This document shows positions 7,464 through 15,183 of a stretch of DNA of 64,000 nucleotides, piece by piece. The translations under genes were made by a program, and so were the position numbers. The notes below the pieces were generated by a model. It was given only the letters and a program-made list of their open reading frames with translations, searched no databases and was not told the DNA's origin. Origin of the DNA: Oerskovia turbata (GTDB lineage: Bacteria > Actinomycetota > Actinomycetes > Actinomycetales > Cellulomonadaceae); NCBI RefSeq assembly GCF_000718325.1, contig NZ_JOFV01000006.1:62001-126000 (forward strand). The letters run 5' to 3'. Position 1 is the stretch's first letter, and each line of letters begins with the position of its first letter.

Positions 7464-8135
7464 GTGACGCCCTCCGGACCCGACCTGCCCTCCGACCCCG
7501 TCCCCCGCGACCGGCTCGGGCCCGGCCCCGGGTGGCGCCTGGCGGCCGGGGTCCTGGTCGGGGTGGCGGTCGGGACCTGGCTCGGTGCGCAGGGCCACCT
7601 GCGGTTCGCGGTCCTCGCGGGGTGGAGCGTCGCCGCCCTGCTGTTCGTCGTGTGGACCTGGGCCGTCATCGCGCCCATGGACGCCCGGGTGACCGCGAGC
7701 CATGCCACGCGCGAGGAACCGTCACGGCGGGTGGCGCACCTGTTCATCCTGGCGGCGGCGGTCGTGAGCCTCGTCGGGGTCGGGCTCCTGCTGCTCGCGT
7801 CCCCCGCCGACAAGAGCGCGCAGGCGCTCACCGCGGTGTTCGCCGTGGGGAGCGTCGCGATCTCGTGGGCCGCGGTCCACACCCTGTTCGGGCTGGCCTA
7901 CGCGCGGCAGTACTACACGGGCGTCGACGGGGGCATCGACTTCAACCAGGCCGAGCCGCCCCGATACCTCGACTTCATGTACGTGGCGTTCACGGTCGGG
8001 ATGAGCTTCGCGATCTCCGACACCAACGTGACGTCGGGCGCGGTCCGCCGGACCGCGCTGGGGCACGCCCTGCTGTCCTACATGTTCGGGACCGTGATCA
8101 TCGGCGCCGTCGTCAACCTGGTCGCGGGGCTCTGA
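7464..8135 (+). CDS. DUF1345 family integral membrane protein
   Basis: The 223-residue protein has about five hydrophobic helices, at residues ~25-45, 49-70, 93-113, 122-142 and near the C-terminus. It ends with the DFMYVAFTVGMSFAISDTNV region that defines DUF1345. No catalytic motif is evident and no function is established for the family. A GTG start at 7464 is preferred; a TTG four codons earlier is possible. The gene stands alone between the hydrolase and a convergent small membrane protein. Confidence 0.85.
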   Translation: MTPSGPDLPSDPVPRDRLGPGPGWRLAAGVLVGVAVGTWLGAQGHLRFAVLAGWSVAALLFVVWTWAVIAPMDARVTASHATREEPSRRVAHLFILAAAVVSLVGVGLLLLASPADKSAQALTAVFAVGSVAISWAAVHTLFGLAYARQYYTGVDGGIDFNQAEPPRYLDFMYVAFTVGMSFAISDTNVTSGAVRRTALGHALLSYMFGTVIIGAVVNLVAGL

Positions 8136-8145
8136 CCCCGTCGTC

Positions 8146-8427
8146 TCACCGGCTCCGGCGGGTCAGGAGGCTCGACACGAGCGCCGCGACCGCGGCCACC
8201 GCGGTGACGAGGAAGAGTGCGAGGGCGACCCTCAGCGGGGTGTACGCGATGCGCTCGGTCATCTCGCCCGTCGGGCCGAACCAGCCCCAGTCCGCGACCA
8301 CGGCCTCGATGCGCGAGCCGATCGCCCCCACCCGGCCCGGCGCCGCGCCGAGCATCCCGGTCACCCACGCGACGCAGTCGATCACATGGGCGCCGAACAC
8401 GGAGGAACCGGACAAGAGGGTGAGCAC
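8146..8427 (-). CDS. Small hypothetical membrane protein
   Basis: This is a 93-residue product with a short N-terminal hydrophobic stretch and one clear transmembrane helix near the end (VALALFLVTAVAAVAALVSSLL), finished by a basic RRSR tail. The start is a GTG with no convincing ribosome site. It matches no family I recognise. Support comes from the membrane-like composition and from its fit in the gap between two convergently arranged genes, so it could be spurious. Confidence 0.5.
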   Translation of the reverse strand: MLTLLSGSSVFGAHVIDCVAWVTGMLGAAPGRVGAIGSRIEAVVADWGWFGPTGEMTERIAYTPLRVALALFLVTAVAAVAALVSSLLTRRSR

Positions 8428-8487
8428 CGGTCAAGGGTAACGGGTCGGGCGGCCAGGCAGCGGGTGATATCGCGGACGGACGGACCG

Positions 8488-9147
8488 TCAGCCACACGGA
8501 GGGACCACGACCGACGGGTCGTCGATCGTCAACAACGCACGATCCGGCGGGGTGGCGAACACGCCCTGCACCGCACCTGTCGCGTCACACGAGCGCCAGA
8601 GCCCTTCCTCGGACCATACGACCACCGGGACCTCGTCCAGAACCTCGATCTCGTAGGTGAAGACGTGACTCGCTGTCCGGCTCGGCTCGGTCATGATCCG
8701 TTCCCCCTCCCCAGAGCACACGATCACGGTCGCACCCGATTCCGTTTCCTCGACCGAGGTCACTACGAAGGACATCGGCCCCGCCCGCAACTCCAAGTCG
8801 CCGTTCTCGATGCCGTCGACGACCTCGGAGTACCACCCTCTCGCGAGGCTCTCCGTCATGATGTCCACGTGAGGTGAGGAGAAGTCCAAGGCGTTGGTCG
8901 CGGCCGCCCCGACCAGCTCGTAGTCCCGCACCGCCTGCACCCACGGCGACTCCTCGAGTTCCCCCACCGGCTCGCCCTCGGGCCACTCCACCTCCGTCGA
9001 GAACGGCGCAGGCTCCGGCGCCGACGAGCACCCACCAAGCACCAGCACCCCTGCCAGCGCCGCGACCGATCTTCCACCAGCCCCTCCCGACACCCTGCTG
9101 ACCGGAACGGGATCAGGCGCCGACCCCACGGCTCGCCTCCATGTCAC
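8488..9147 (-). CDS. Putative lipoprotein, second of a tandem pair
   Basis: The 219-residue product has a lipobox (VLVLGGC) with the lipidated Cys at about residue 40, followed by SSAPEPAPFSTEV. The upstream leader is longer than usual, so the true start may lie further in. It is a clear paralogue of the gene at 9144-9773 along its whole length, with 84 identical bases around the lipobox region. It is the last of four genes linked by 4-base overlaps. No domain was recognised. A membrane-anchored partner or immunity role for the large protein encoded upstream is possible but unproven. Confidence 0.75.
   Translation of the reverse strand: MTWRRAVGSAPDPVPVSRVSGGAGGRSVAALAGVLVLGGCSSAPEPAPFSTEVEWPEGEPVGELEESPWVQAVRDYELVGAAATNALDFSSPHVDIMTESLARGWYSEVVDGIENGDLELRAGPMSFVVTSVEETESGATVIVCSGEGERIMTEPSRTASHVFTYEIEVLDEVPVVVWSEEGLWRSCDATGAVQGVFATPPDRALLTIDDPSVVVPPCG
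8961..9044. repeat. 84-base direct repeat, copy 1 (lipoprotein duplication)
   Basis: These 84 bases are identical to 9626-9709, offset by 665 bases. They encode the lipobox and the following residues of the two tandem lipoproteins. The rest of the two genes is diverged, so either the duplication is recent with selection elsewhere or this part was homogenised. Confidence 0.85.
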
Positions 9148-9773
9148 GGCTCGGACCCAGCCGGCGGGACCACGACCGACGGGTCGTCGATCGTCAACAG
9201 CTCACGATCCGGCGGCGTGACGAACACCCCCTGCACCGCACCCGAGGCATCACACGACCCGAAACGCTCCTCGCGCCCCCCGTCCACCACCCAGTGACCG
9301 TCGACCTCCACCAGGTAGTACTCGACCGCCGTGCTCGATGCCTCCCGAGGCTCAGCCATGACCCGATCCCGCGGCGCATGACACGCCACCACCGTCACCC
9401 CCGCCTCCGTCTCTACCACCGACGACACCACGAACGACCGCGGCCCCACCCACAGTTCCAGATCACCATCCTCGATACCGTCGACGGCCTCCTCGTACCA
9501 CCCCTGCGTCACCCCTTCCGCCATCACCCCGAAGCGGGACGAGGAGAAGTCCAGCGCATTCGTCCCAGCAGCCACGACAAGCTCGTACTCTCGCACCGCC
9601 TGCACCCACGGTGTTCCCTCGAGCTCCCCCACCGGCTCGCCCTCGGGCCACTCCACCTCCGTCGAGAACGGCGCAGGCTCCGGCGCCGACGAGCACCCAC
9701 CAAGCACCACCGCTCCCACGAGCGCTGCGGCCGCCCTCACTGCCCCGCGTGGCACACGACACTCTCTCTTCAC
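9144..9773 (-). CDS. Putative lipoprotein, first of a tandem pair
   Basis: The 209-residue product has a normal-length signal peptide (MKRECRVPRG then a hydrophobic core) ending in lipobox VVLGGC, with the Cys near residue 27. The mature part matches the downstream paralogue, including DYELV/EYELV, TNALDFSS, the DGIE-GDLEL stretch and the C-terminal LLTIDDPSVVVPP. The start codon overlaps the stop of the large upstream gene (ATGA), and its own stop overlaps the next gene in the same way. The function is unknown. Duplicated lipoproteins directly after a WXG-type secreted protein resemble immunity genes (inference). Confidence 0.8.
   Translation of the reverse strand: MKRECRVPRGAVRAAAALVGAVVLGGCSSAPEPAPFSTEVEWPEGEPVGELEGTPWVQAVREYELVVAAGTNALDFSSSRFGVMAEGVTQGWYEEAVDGIEDGDLELWVGPRSFVVSSVVETEAGVTVVACHAPRDRVMAEPREASSTAVEYYLVEVDGHWVVDGGREERFGSCDASGAVQGVFVTPPDRELLTIDDPSVVVPPAGSEP
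9626..9709. repeat. 84-base direct repeat, copy 2 (lipoprotein duplication)
   Basis: Exact copy of 8961-9044, lying in the equivalent position of the first lipoprotein gene. Confidence 0.85.
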
Positions 9774-11971
9774 TGACGTTCTCCCTCCCGCGCCCAGGCG
9801 TCGAACCCGTCGTTGTAGTCCGCGATCTGTTCGTCGACGAACCGCGGGTCCGGGTCCATGAGTCCGAGCGCCACGTAGTCCTCGACCAGGAGCCCGAGCT
9901 TTTCCCGCATGATCACGTTGCGCTCCTCCTCGTTCCCGTACTCCAGTTGCAGGGCGTCGTTGTACGCGGTGGCCCAGTGGGTCCCCACGAGGTCCCCGGC
10001 GGACCCGACAAGCTGTCCGAACGCCCAGCTCCCCAGGTACTTTCCCGGGACCGACACCGCGCCCACGAACCCACCGGCCGCGCTGATGCCGGCCTTCAAC
10101 GCGTCGTCGTCTCGCCGTCCGACCGCGAGCCCCGCACCGACGGGCGCCCCTTCGAGGGCGGCCTGCGTGCCCAGCAGGCGCAGGATGGCCCCCTCGGCGG
10201 TCAACATGGAACCGGGCACGGTGGCCAGGCTCGTCACGTGCTCCTGGTACTCGGCGACGTGCGCAGCCAGGACCTCCCGCCCCGCGAGGTCATGCCCCGC
10301 GACACCGAAGAGGTCGGCGACCCAGTCCTGCTTCGCATTGACGATCGGCACGGGCTCGCCGCCCAGGATTCCCGTCACAACGACACCCGTATTCGGTGAC
10401 CGCGCCGAGATCGGGTACTCCCCGAGCTGTTCGAGCTGCTGCACGAGCGCGGTCGCCAGGAGCATCGCGCCGTGGGTGCTCACGTTCTCCGGTTCCAGTG
10501 CTGCGTTCCGGCTGAGCAGCTCGAAGACGCTGGTCGAGAGGGAGGCGACGTCCTGCATCACCGCGACGTCGAGCGGCGACCCGTCGGCCGCTCCGGCCAC
10601 CAGCCCTCCTTCCGCTCGCTGCAGGCCGGCCCAGAGCGCGTGCACGCCTTCGAAGCCGTCCCCGCTGGTCCCCACGGACCAGTCCCGCTGGCCGAACCAG
10701 TAGGTCAGCCGCGCGTCACCCAGTGTTCCGTCGGTCGCGAAGTCGTCCTTGTCCGCGCTGAGCCAGGCGATCGCGGCGTCGGGATACACGCCGAGCGTCG
10801 CGAGCACCCTTCCCGACGCGTCGTCGACCTGGTTGCCGTTGGTCCCGCTCTCGAGGCCGGCGAGGAACCGGCCCCCTGCGTTCGGGGACGTGTCGTACCA
10901 GGCTCCCGTCGAGGCGTTGAGGGGGTTGCGTTCCTGGTCGTCGAGCGCGTCCGCGACCGCGACCGCGAGCGTCTCCCCCAGGGGGGCGCGGAGCGGGTTC
11001 GAGAACAGGAAGCCGATCGCGGCGACCCCGCCTCCCCCCGTCGCGCTCGCCGTGCTGAGCATCTGCTCGGCGAACCTGTCCGCGGTCCGGGGAGACCAGC
11101 GCGCCGAGCCCGTACTGAGGGCGGCCCGGATGCCCGCAGCGAGCAGGAGTGCCGCCGCAGGATCGACGCGGCCCGCTTGCGCGTCGTCGCCGAGCCGGTC
11201 GACCATGGCGACGGTGGTCTCACCTCCGACCTTCAGGAAGTACTGCGCCATCACGTCGTTCGACCCGCCCCACGTGTCGAAGAAGGCCTGGAGCCGCTCC
11301 AGTTCGCGCTCGGAGGCGTCTCCGCTCGCGACGCGGTCCGCGAGACCGGCGAAGGCGGCCGCGAGCTCGGTGCTGCTCATCTCGGCCGTCGAGTCGATGC
11401 CGCCCGCCAGGAGTGCTCGGTACGTCGCCGACCATCCGTCGGGGGCGTCGGCCGCGAGGGCAGCACAGAACGTGCTGTCGGCCGCTGCCCGCTGCTCCTC
11501 GAGCGCACGCAGTGCCGCCCACGCGTCGAGCACGTCCTGCTCGGCCTGCTCGCGGACGCGTCGACGCGCACGATCGCGGTCGTCCTCGTCGTAGCAGATG
11601 GCCGAGCCGGTGTACTCGGAGTCCCAGTAGAGCCGTGCGATGACATGCTCCGCCTCGTCGAGCCGTGTCCGCTGGACGGTGGCGTCGCTCGCGATCCATG
11701 CCACGACGGTCACATAGGTGCCGACGGCCCGGGAGAACGCCTCGGCGGCCGCCTGCACCCGTGCGAGCCGTGCCTCAGGGACCGGAACCTGCGCTCGCCA
11801 GGCGTCACCGGACACTCCTTGCCACGCTTCGACACCGAGGTCGCCCGATGCGCTCGCCAACGTGCCCGCCGCGGCCCTCGCCTGGTCGGCATGGGCCCCG
11901 AAGCCGGCCGAGAGGCTGGTCAGGACGGTCAGGTCCCCCGCGTCGGGGCGTCGGGTCGTGTAGTAGCTCAC
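9770..11971 (-). CDS. Large WXG-motif protein of unknown function (possible T7SS-type substrate)
   Basis: The 733-residue product has an N-terminal helical region of about 120 residues rich in Ala/Glu/Arg, with a W-x-G turn (WQGVSGDAW, residues 50-58), as in WXG100/ESX-type proteins. The remainder is mostly helical with no catalytic motif I recognise. No signal peptide or transmembrane segment is obvious. It resembles actinobacterial DUF6571-type hypothetical proteins in size and N-terminal layout, which is a tentative comparison. The GTG start at 11971 overlaps the small upstream gene (GTGA), and the stop overlaps the first lipoprotein. This makes it the centre of a four-gene coupled operon. 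Confidence 0.75.
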   Translation of the reverse strand: MSYYTTRRPDAGDLTVLTSLSAGFGAHADQARAAAGTLASASGDLGVEAWQGVSGDAWRAQVPVPEARLARVQAAAEAFSRAVGTYVTVVAWIASDATVQRTRLDEAEHVIARLYWDSEYTGSAICYDEDDRDRARRRVREQAEQDVLDAWAALRALEEQRAAADSTFCAALAADAPDGWSATYRALLAGGIDSTAEMSSTELAAAFAGLADRVASGDASERELERLQAFFDTWGGSNDVMAQYFLKVGGETTVAMVDRLGDDAQAGRVDPAAALLLAAGIRAALSTGSARWSPRTADRFAEQMLSTASATGGGGVAAIGFLFSNPLRAPLGETLAVAVADALDDQERNPLNASTGAWYDTSPNAGGRFLAGLESGTNGNQVDDASGRVLATLGVYPDAAIAWLSADKDDFATDGTLGDARLTYWFGQRDWSVGTSGDGFEGVHALWAGLQRAEGGLVAGAADGSPLDVAVMQDVASLSTSVFELLSRNAALEPENVSTHGAMLLATALVQQLEQLGEYPISARSPNTGVVVTGILGGEPVPIVNAKQDWVADLFGVAGHDLAGREVLAAHVAEYQEHVTSLATVPGSMLTAEGAILRLLGTQAALEGAPVGAGLAVGRRDDDALKAGISAAGGFVGAVSVPGKYLGSWAFGQLVGSAGDLVGTHWATAYNDALQLEYGNEEERNVIMREKLGLLVEDYVALGLMDPDPRFVDEQIADYNDGFDAWAREGERQ

Positions 11972-12240
11972 GGGGCGGCCTGCGCAAGCGCCCGGTCGGC
12001 CTCTTCGACGGCCCGGGCGGCCTCCCCGGCGTGGCGTCCGAGCGCCTCGATCTCCTCGGAGGCCCCGCGGAGCTCGAGCGCCATCCGCATCGCGAATTCC
12101 TGCACCGCGTTCTCGACCGCCTGGCTTCCGCATCCGCCTGCGCTGTCGGGCACCGTCCACGGGAGCTGCGATGCTGCCGCCTGCAGGCTGGAACCTGCCG
12201 TCTCCATGCGTACCGTGTCGACCCGTAGGGACTCTGACAT
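11968..12240 (-). CDS. Small WXG100/ESAT-6-like protein
   Basis: The 90-residue protein has the size and helical-turn-helical character of ESX-type proteins. A first helix (TVRMETAGSSLQAAASQL) leads to a Pro/Gly turn with a tryptophan (PWTVPDSAGG), then a long Ala/Glu-rich helix. Such proteins usually act as secretion partners or are exported as dimers by type VII systems. It starts with MSESLRV after a G-rich ribosome site and is the first gene of the four-gene coupled operon. No EccC or other secretion gene is in the window, so any secretion machinery would have to lie elsewhere. Confidence 0.7.
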   Translation of the reverse strand: MSESLRVDTVRMETAGSSLQAAASQLPWTVPDSAGGCGSQAVENAVQEFAMRMALELRGASEEIEALGRHAGEAARAVEEADRALAQAAP

Positions 12241-12345
12241 GCCACGCCCCCCTGTTCTTGAGATCTCGTGCGTTCCGGGGCACAGGCTAGCCGTGGCCTC
12301 GTGCGTGCGACATGGGCACCGCTCCCCCTCCGTCCCGCGGTGCGC

Positions 12346-12383
12346 GACGGCGGCGCTCACCTCGGGAGGTGAGCGCCGCCGTC
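12346..12383 (-). terminator. Terminator hairpin after purQ
   Basis: An 18-base-pair perfect inverted repeat (12346-12363 with 12366-12383) lies 37 bases after the purQ stop and before the WXG operon, so it separates the two minus-strand units. Confidence 0.75.
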
Positions 12384-12419
12384 GGGCAGTGCGAAGTGTC
12401 GCGCGAGGCGACGGGGTTC

Positions 12420-13148
12420 TCAGGCCTGGACGAGCGTGCTCAGCACCGAGGTGAAGAAGCCCAGCCCGTCCGTGCCCGCGCGGGGGCCGGACTCGTTCGC
12501 GGGGCCGAACCCGGCCTCGACCGCGTGCTCGGGGTGCGGCATGAGGCCCACGACGTTGCCCGCCGCGTTCGAGATGCCCGCGATGTTGCGGCGCGAGCCG
12601 TTGGGGTTCCAGCCCTCGTAGCGGAAGACGACACGCCCCTCGGCCTCGAGCTCGTCGAGCGTGCGCTCGTCGGCGACGAACTGGCCGTCCTGGTTCTTGA
12701 GCGGCACCGTGATGCGCTGGCCCGCGGTGTAGTCGCGCGTCCAGGCGGTGTCGGCGTTCTCGACGACCATGGTCTGCTCGCGGCAGATGAACGCGAGGTG
12801 GTCGTTCTTGATCATCGAGCCGGGCAGCAGGTGCGCCTCGGTGAGGATCTGGAAGCCGTTGCAGATGCCCAGGACGGGCAGGCCACCCTTGGCCGCGTCG
12901 ACGAGCGAGTCCATGACGGGCGCGAAGCGGCTGATCGCCCCGGCGCGCAGGTAGTCGCCGTACGAGAAGCCGCCCGGGAGCACGACCGCGTCGACCCCGT
13001 GCAGGTCCGCGTCCGCGTGCCACAGGGACACGGGCTCACCACCGGCCAGGCGCACCGCCCGCGCCGCGTCGCGGTCGTCGAGCGTGCCGGGGAACGTGAT
13101 GACACCGATCCGGGCCGTGGCCAGGCCGGTCGCTGCGGGGGCGCTCAT
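12420..13148 (-). CDS. purQ: Phosphoribosylformylglycinamidine synthase, glutaminase subunit
   Basis: PurQ is the class I glutamine amidotransferase that supplies ammonia to PurL in step four of purine synthesis. The 242-residue product has the nucleophile Cys96 in LGICNGFQ, the oxyanion [11 protein letters not shown] strand near residue 58 and the PHPEHAVE histidine/glutamate near the C-terminus. Its start overlaps the purS stop (ATGA), the usual arrangement of the PurS-PurQ-PurL complex genes. purL itself is not in the window. Confidence 0.97.
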   Translation of the reverse strand: MSAPAATGLATARIGVITFPGTLDDRDAARAVRLAGGEPVSLWHADADLHGVDAVVLPGGFSYGDYLRAGAISRFAPVMDSLVDAAKGGLPVLGICNGFQILTEAHLLPGSMIKNDHLAFICREQTMVVENADTAWTRDYTAGQRITVPLKNQDGQFVADERTLDELEAEGRVVFRYEGWNPNGSRRNIAGISNAAGNVVGLMPHPEHAVEAGFGPANESGPRAGTDGLGFFTSVLSTLVQA

Positions 13149-13420
13149 CAGGCGCTCTCCCCGCCCAGCTCGGCCGTCAGCTCGGCGACGAGGACGACGT
13201 CCTCGATGACCGGGTTCGACAGGACCTTCTCGCCGGCCTCGCGGGCCGCGGCGAGCACCTCGGGGGTGACGTCACCCTCGACCTCGAGCTCGAACCGCTT
13301 GCCCTGGCGCACGCCGGTGAACTGGGTGAAGCCCAGGCGCGGGAGCGCCCCGACGACGGCCTTGCCCTGCGGGTCCAGGATCTCGGGCTTGGGCATGACC
13401 TCGACGACTACGCGTCCCAC
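13148..13420 (-). CDS. purS: Phosphoribosylformylglycinamidine synthase subunit PurS
   Basis: The 90-residue PurS bridges PurQ and small-type PurL. The sequence [21 protein letters not shown], with R-x-G-K-R-F-E-L in the middle, is typical. A GTG start at 13420 is selected because it gives the standard N-terminus and follows GAGGAG by a few bases; the longer frame would add 31 unrelated residues. It is coupled to purQ by a 4-base overlap. The 285 bases upstream hold the presumed promoter and an inverted repeat. Confidence 0.95.
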   Translation of the reverse strand: MGRVVVEVMPKPEILDPQGKAVVGALPRLGFTQFTGVRQGKRFELEVEGDVTPEVLAAAREAGEKVLSNPVIEDVVLVAELTAELGGESA

Positions 13421-13611
13421 AGGAGCTCCTCGGGAAGTTGGTCCGGCCGGCTCGGCTCGGACAGGTCCGCACGAGGCTCGGGGCGCGCCGCGAGGGCGGC
13501 GACGAGGTCGCACGGATCTCGGTGGGTGGGGATTCCGGGGCCAGTTTACCCGGGCCGCGCACGGGGCCGGGTCGCGTCTCAGGCGTCGGTCGGGGCGGGA
13601 CTTTCCCGGGC

Positions 13612-13670
13612 GCCGAGAACGAGGTAGTGGCCGTTCTGCGCGCCCTGGCGACCTCGACCTCGTTCTCGGC
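13612..13670. repeat. Interspersed inverted repeat, CGAGGTAG family, copy C
   Basis: GCCGAGAACGAGGT (13612-13625) is perfectly complementary to 13657-13670. The inner part of the left arm reads GAGGTAGTGGCC, the core shared with copies near 3.4 and 59.3 kb. A smaller palindrome, CAGGGATCTCCCTG, follows at 13673-13686. The element fills the gap between the purS promoter region and the end of the PadR operon (13706), where it could act as a terminator. The rest of the 285-base gap shows nothing else. Confidence 0.7.
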
Positions 13671-13705
13671 CGCAGGGATCTCCCTGCCCGACGGCGGGGC
13701 TCGCC

Positions 13706-14329
13706 TCAGGAGGTGGGTTCGGCGTCCCGGGGGTCGGGTGAGGCGGACGGGAGCCGCATCGGCTCGGGCACGTTGCCGTAGACCACGTGGCGGTACCAGG
13801 CGGTCCGTGTGCGGCTCTCGCGGAACGCCGTCCCTGACGCGATCACGACAGCGACGACGAAGGTCCAGAAGTACCACGTCGCGAGGAACGTGGGCCAGAG
13901 GTCGGCGAGAGGTCGTCCCGTGACCCACGCGTACCCCGCGAGCACCGCGAGCAGCGGGCTGTAGATCAGGACCAGCGTCCACGCGGCGTCCCGCACCGAG
14001 TAGAACGCTCCCCGGATGTCGTCCGCGACCCACCACCAGTAGTCCGCAGGCAGCCTGAGGCCGAACCGGTACAGGACCCACCGCCACAGCGGCGGGCGCT
14101 CCCGCCGGCGCAGGCCCCATCCGGCGCGCAGCAGGCTGCGGATCTCGTCGGTGCTCAACCGGTCGGGTGCGGGCGCACCCGCGGCCTCTGCGGCCGCGTG
14201 CGCGACGTCCTGCTGGACCGCGAGGAGCTCCTCGCCGTGGACCTCGCGCCAGCGGCGGGGGTAGGCCCGCGCCCAGAAGCGCGCCGACCGCTCGAAGCGC
14301 TCGTCGGCCGTCAGGTCGCGGCGACGCAT
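13706..14329 (-). CDS. Membrane protein in PadR operon
   Basis: The 207-residue protein has a cytoplasmic N-terminal half with FWARAYPRRWREVHGEEL, a segment common in actinobacterial proteins encoded next to PadR regulators. It is followed by two or three transmembrane helices (TLVLIYSPLLAVLAGYAWV and FWTFVVAVVIASG). Its start overlaps the PadR stop (ATGA), so it is co-expressed with, and probably regulated by, that repressor. Such pairs resemble transmembrane partners that modulate envelope stress or transport. The specific role is unknown. Confidence 0.75.
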   Translation of the reverse strand: MRRRDLTADERFERSARFWARAYPRRWREVHGEELLAVQQDVAHAAAEAAGAPAPDRLSTDEIRSLLRAGWGLRRRERPPLWRWVLYRFGLRLPADYWWWVADDIRGAFYSVRDAAWTLVLIYSPLLAVLAGYAWVTGRPLADLWPTFLATWYFWTFVVAVVIASGTAFRESRTRTAWYRHVVYGNVPEPMRLPSASPDPRDAEPTS

Positions 14330-14727
14330 CAGGCCAGCCCTCCCGCGAGCCTGCCCGACGTCGGGCGCGCTGCCGTGCCGCGCTGGTCGAGGGCCTCCTG
14401 CGCCCGGGCGGCGAGCTCGCGGAGCCTGTCCGTCTCCTGCTCGGCGGCGTGGCGGCCGTCGTCGGTGATCCGGTAGTAGCGCCGGAGGCGACCGTCGACG
14501 ACCTCCTCGCCCGCAGGCTCGACGAGGCCCGCGCCCGAGAGCCGGTCGAGGTTGCCGTACAGCGTGCCGGCGCCGAGGGCTGTCGCCCCGTCGGAGAGCT
14601 CGGCGACGGCTTGGATGACGGCGTAGCCGTGCAGCGGCTCGGGCGTCAGGGACAGCAGGATCAGGTAGGCCTGCTCGGTCATGCGGAAGGACTTCCCGCC
14701 GGCCGGGCCGCTCGTCGCTGTGGGCAT
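14329..14727 (-). CDS. PadR family transcriptional regulator
   Basis: This is a 132-residue winged-helix repressor of the PadR family: MTEQAYLILLSLTPEPLHGYAV at residues 16-37, then GAGTLYGNLDRLSGAGLVE as the recognition helix and wing, and GRLRRYYRITDDGRHA. The short C-terminal helix puts it in the small PadR-s2 group. A perfect AT-rich palindrome lies immediately upstream of its start, so autoregulation is likely. MTEQ at 14682 is an alternative start, closer to the family norm. It is coupled to the following membrane protein. Confidence 0.92.
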   Translation of the reverse strand: MPTATSGPAGGKSFRMTEQAYLILLSLTPEPLHGYAVIQAVAELSDGATALGAGTLYGNLDRLSGAGLVEPAGEEVVDGRLRRYYRITDDGRHAAEQETDRLRELAARAQEALDQRGTAARPTSGRLAGGLA

Positions 14728-14730
14728 GGT

Positions 14731-14742
14731 CGATATATATCG
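14731..14742. promoter_or_regulatory. Probable PadR operator
   Basis: CGATATATATCG is a perfect 12-base palindrome, strikingly AT-rich for this genome, just 4 bases upstream of the padR-like start codon. PadR proteins commonly bind ATAT-rich dyads over their own promoters. Confidence 0.65.
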
Positions 14743-14781
14743 TGCGACGACCTATGGGGCAACCGGGGCGCACCGGAGCGC

Positions 14782-15183
14782 ATGGACCAGTCCGTGTCGG
14801 AGGCTCCGCCTACGATCGAACACATGTTCGATCCGTTGCTCGCAGCCCGTCCCGGGCCCGGGGTCCAGGTGATCGCCGCCGTGCTCTCGCGGGACCGCAC
14901 GTGCACGTTTCCTGGCTGCTCGGTCCCCGCGTTCCGCTGCGACCTGGACCATGTGGTCCGCCCTGCGCCGCGAGAGCCGGACGCCCCCGAGCCGGACGTC
15001 CGGCCCGAGGACCTCATCTCCCTGTGCCGGCACCACCACGTGGTCCGGGCACGGTCCGGCTGGCGCCCCGACCTCGCGGCCGACGGCACGGTCCGCTGGA
15101 CGTCACCGACAGGGCACCGCTACGTCCGCGAGCGCCTCGGCTCCCCGACGGGCTCGGGGCTCAGAACAGGGACTCGCCCGTGA
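14782..15183 (+). pseudogene. HNH endonuclease remnant (C-terminal part of a DUF222-HNH protein)
   Basis: The 133 codons encode only the HNH end of the very common actinobacterial DUF222-HNH (13E12-like) proteins. The zinc-finger-like RTCTFPGCSVPAFRCDLDHV, LISLCRHHH and the GWRPDLAADGTVRWTSPTGH tail are intact. The roughly 250-residue DUF222 domain that should precede them is missing; the upstream bases belong to the padR promoter. The start is either ATG 14782 or ATG 14824. Its end overlaps the 3' end of purC by 23 bases, tail to tail. It is most likely a decaying fragment, although a short HNH protein could still be made. Confidence 0.7.

Noticed and set aside
15161..15183. Sequencing error joining the HNH remnant and purC
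   Set aside because: Both frames end cleanly with normal stops on opposite strands. Tail-to-tail overlap of 23 bases is common in dense genomes.
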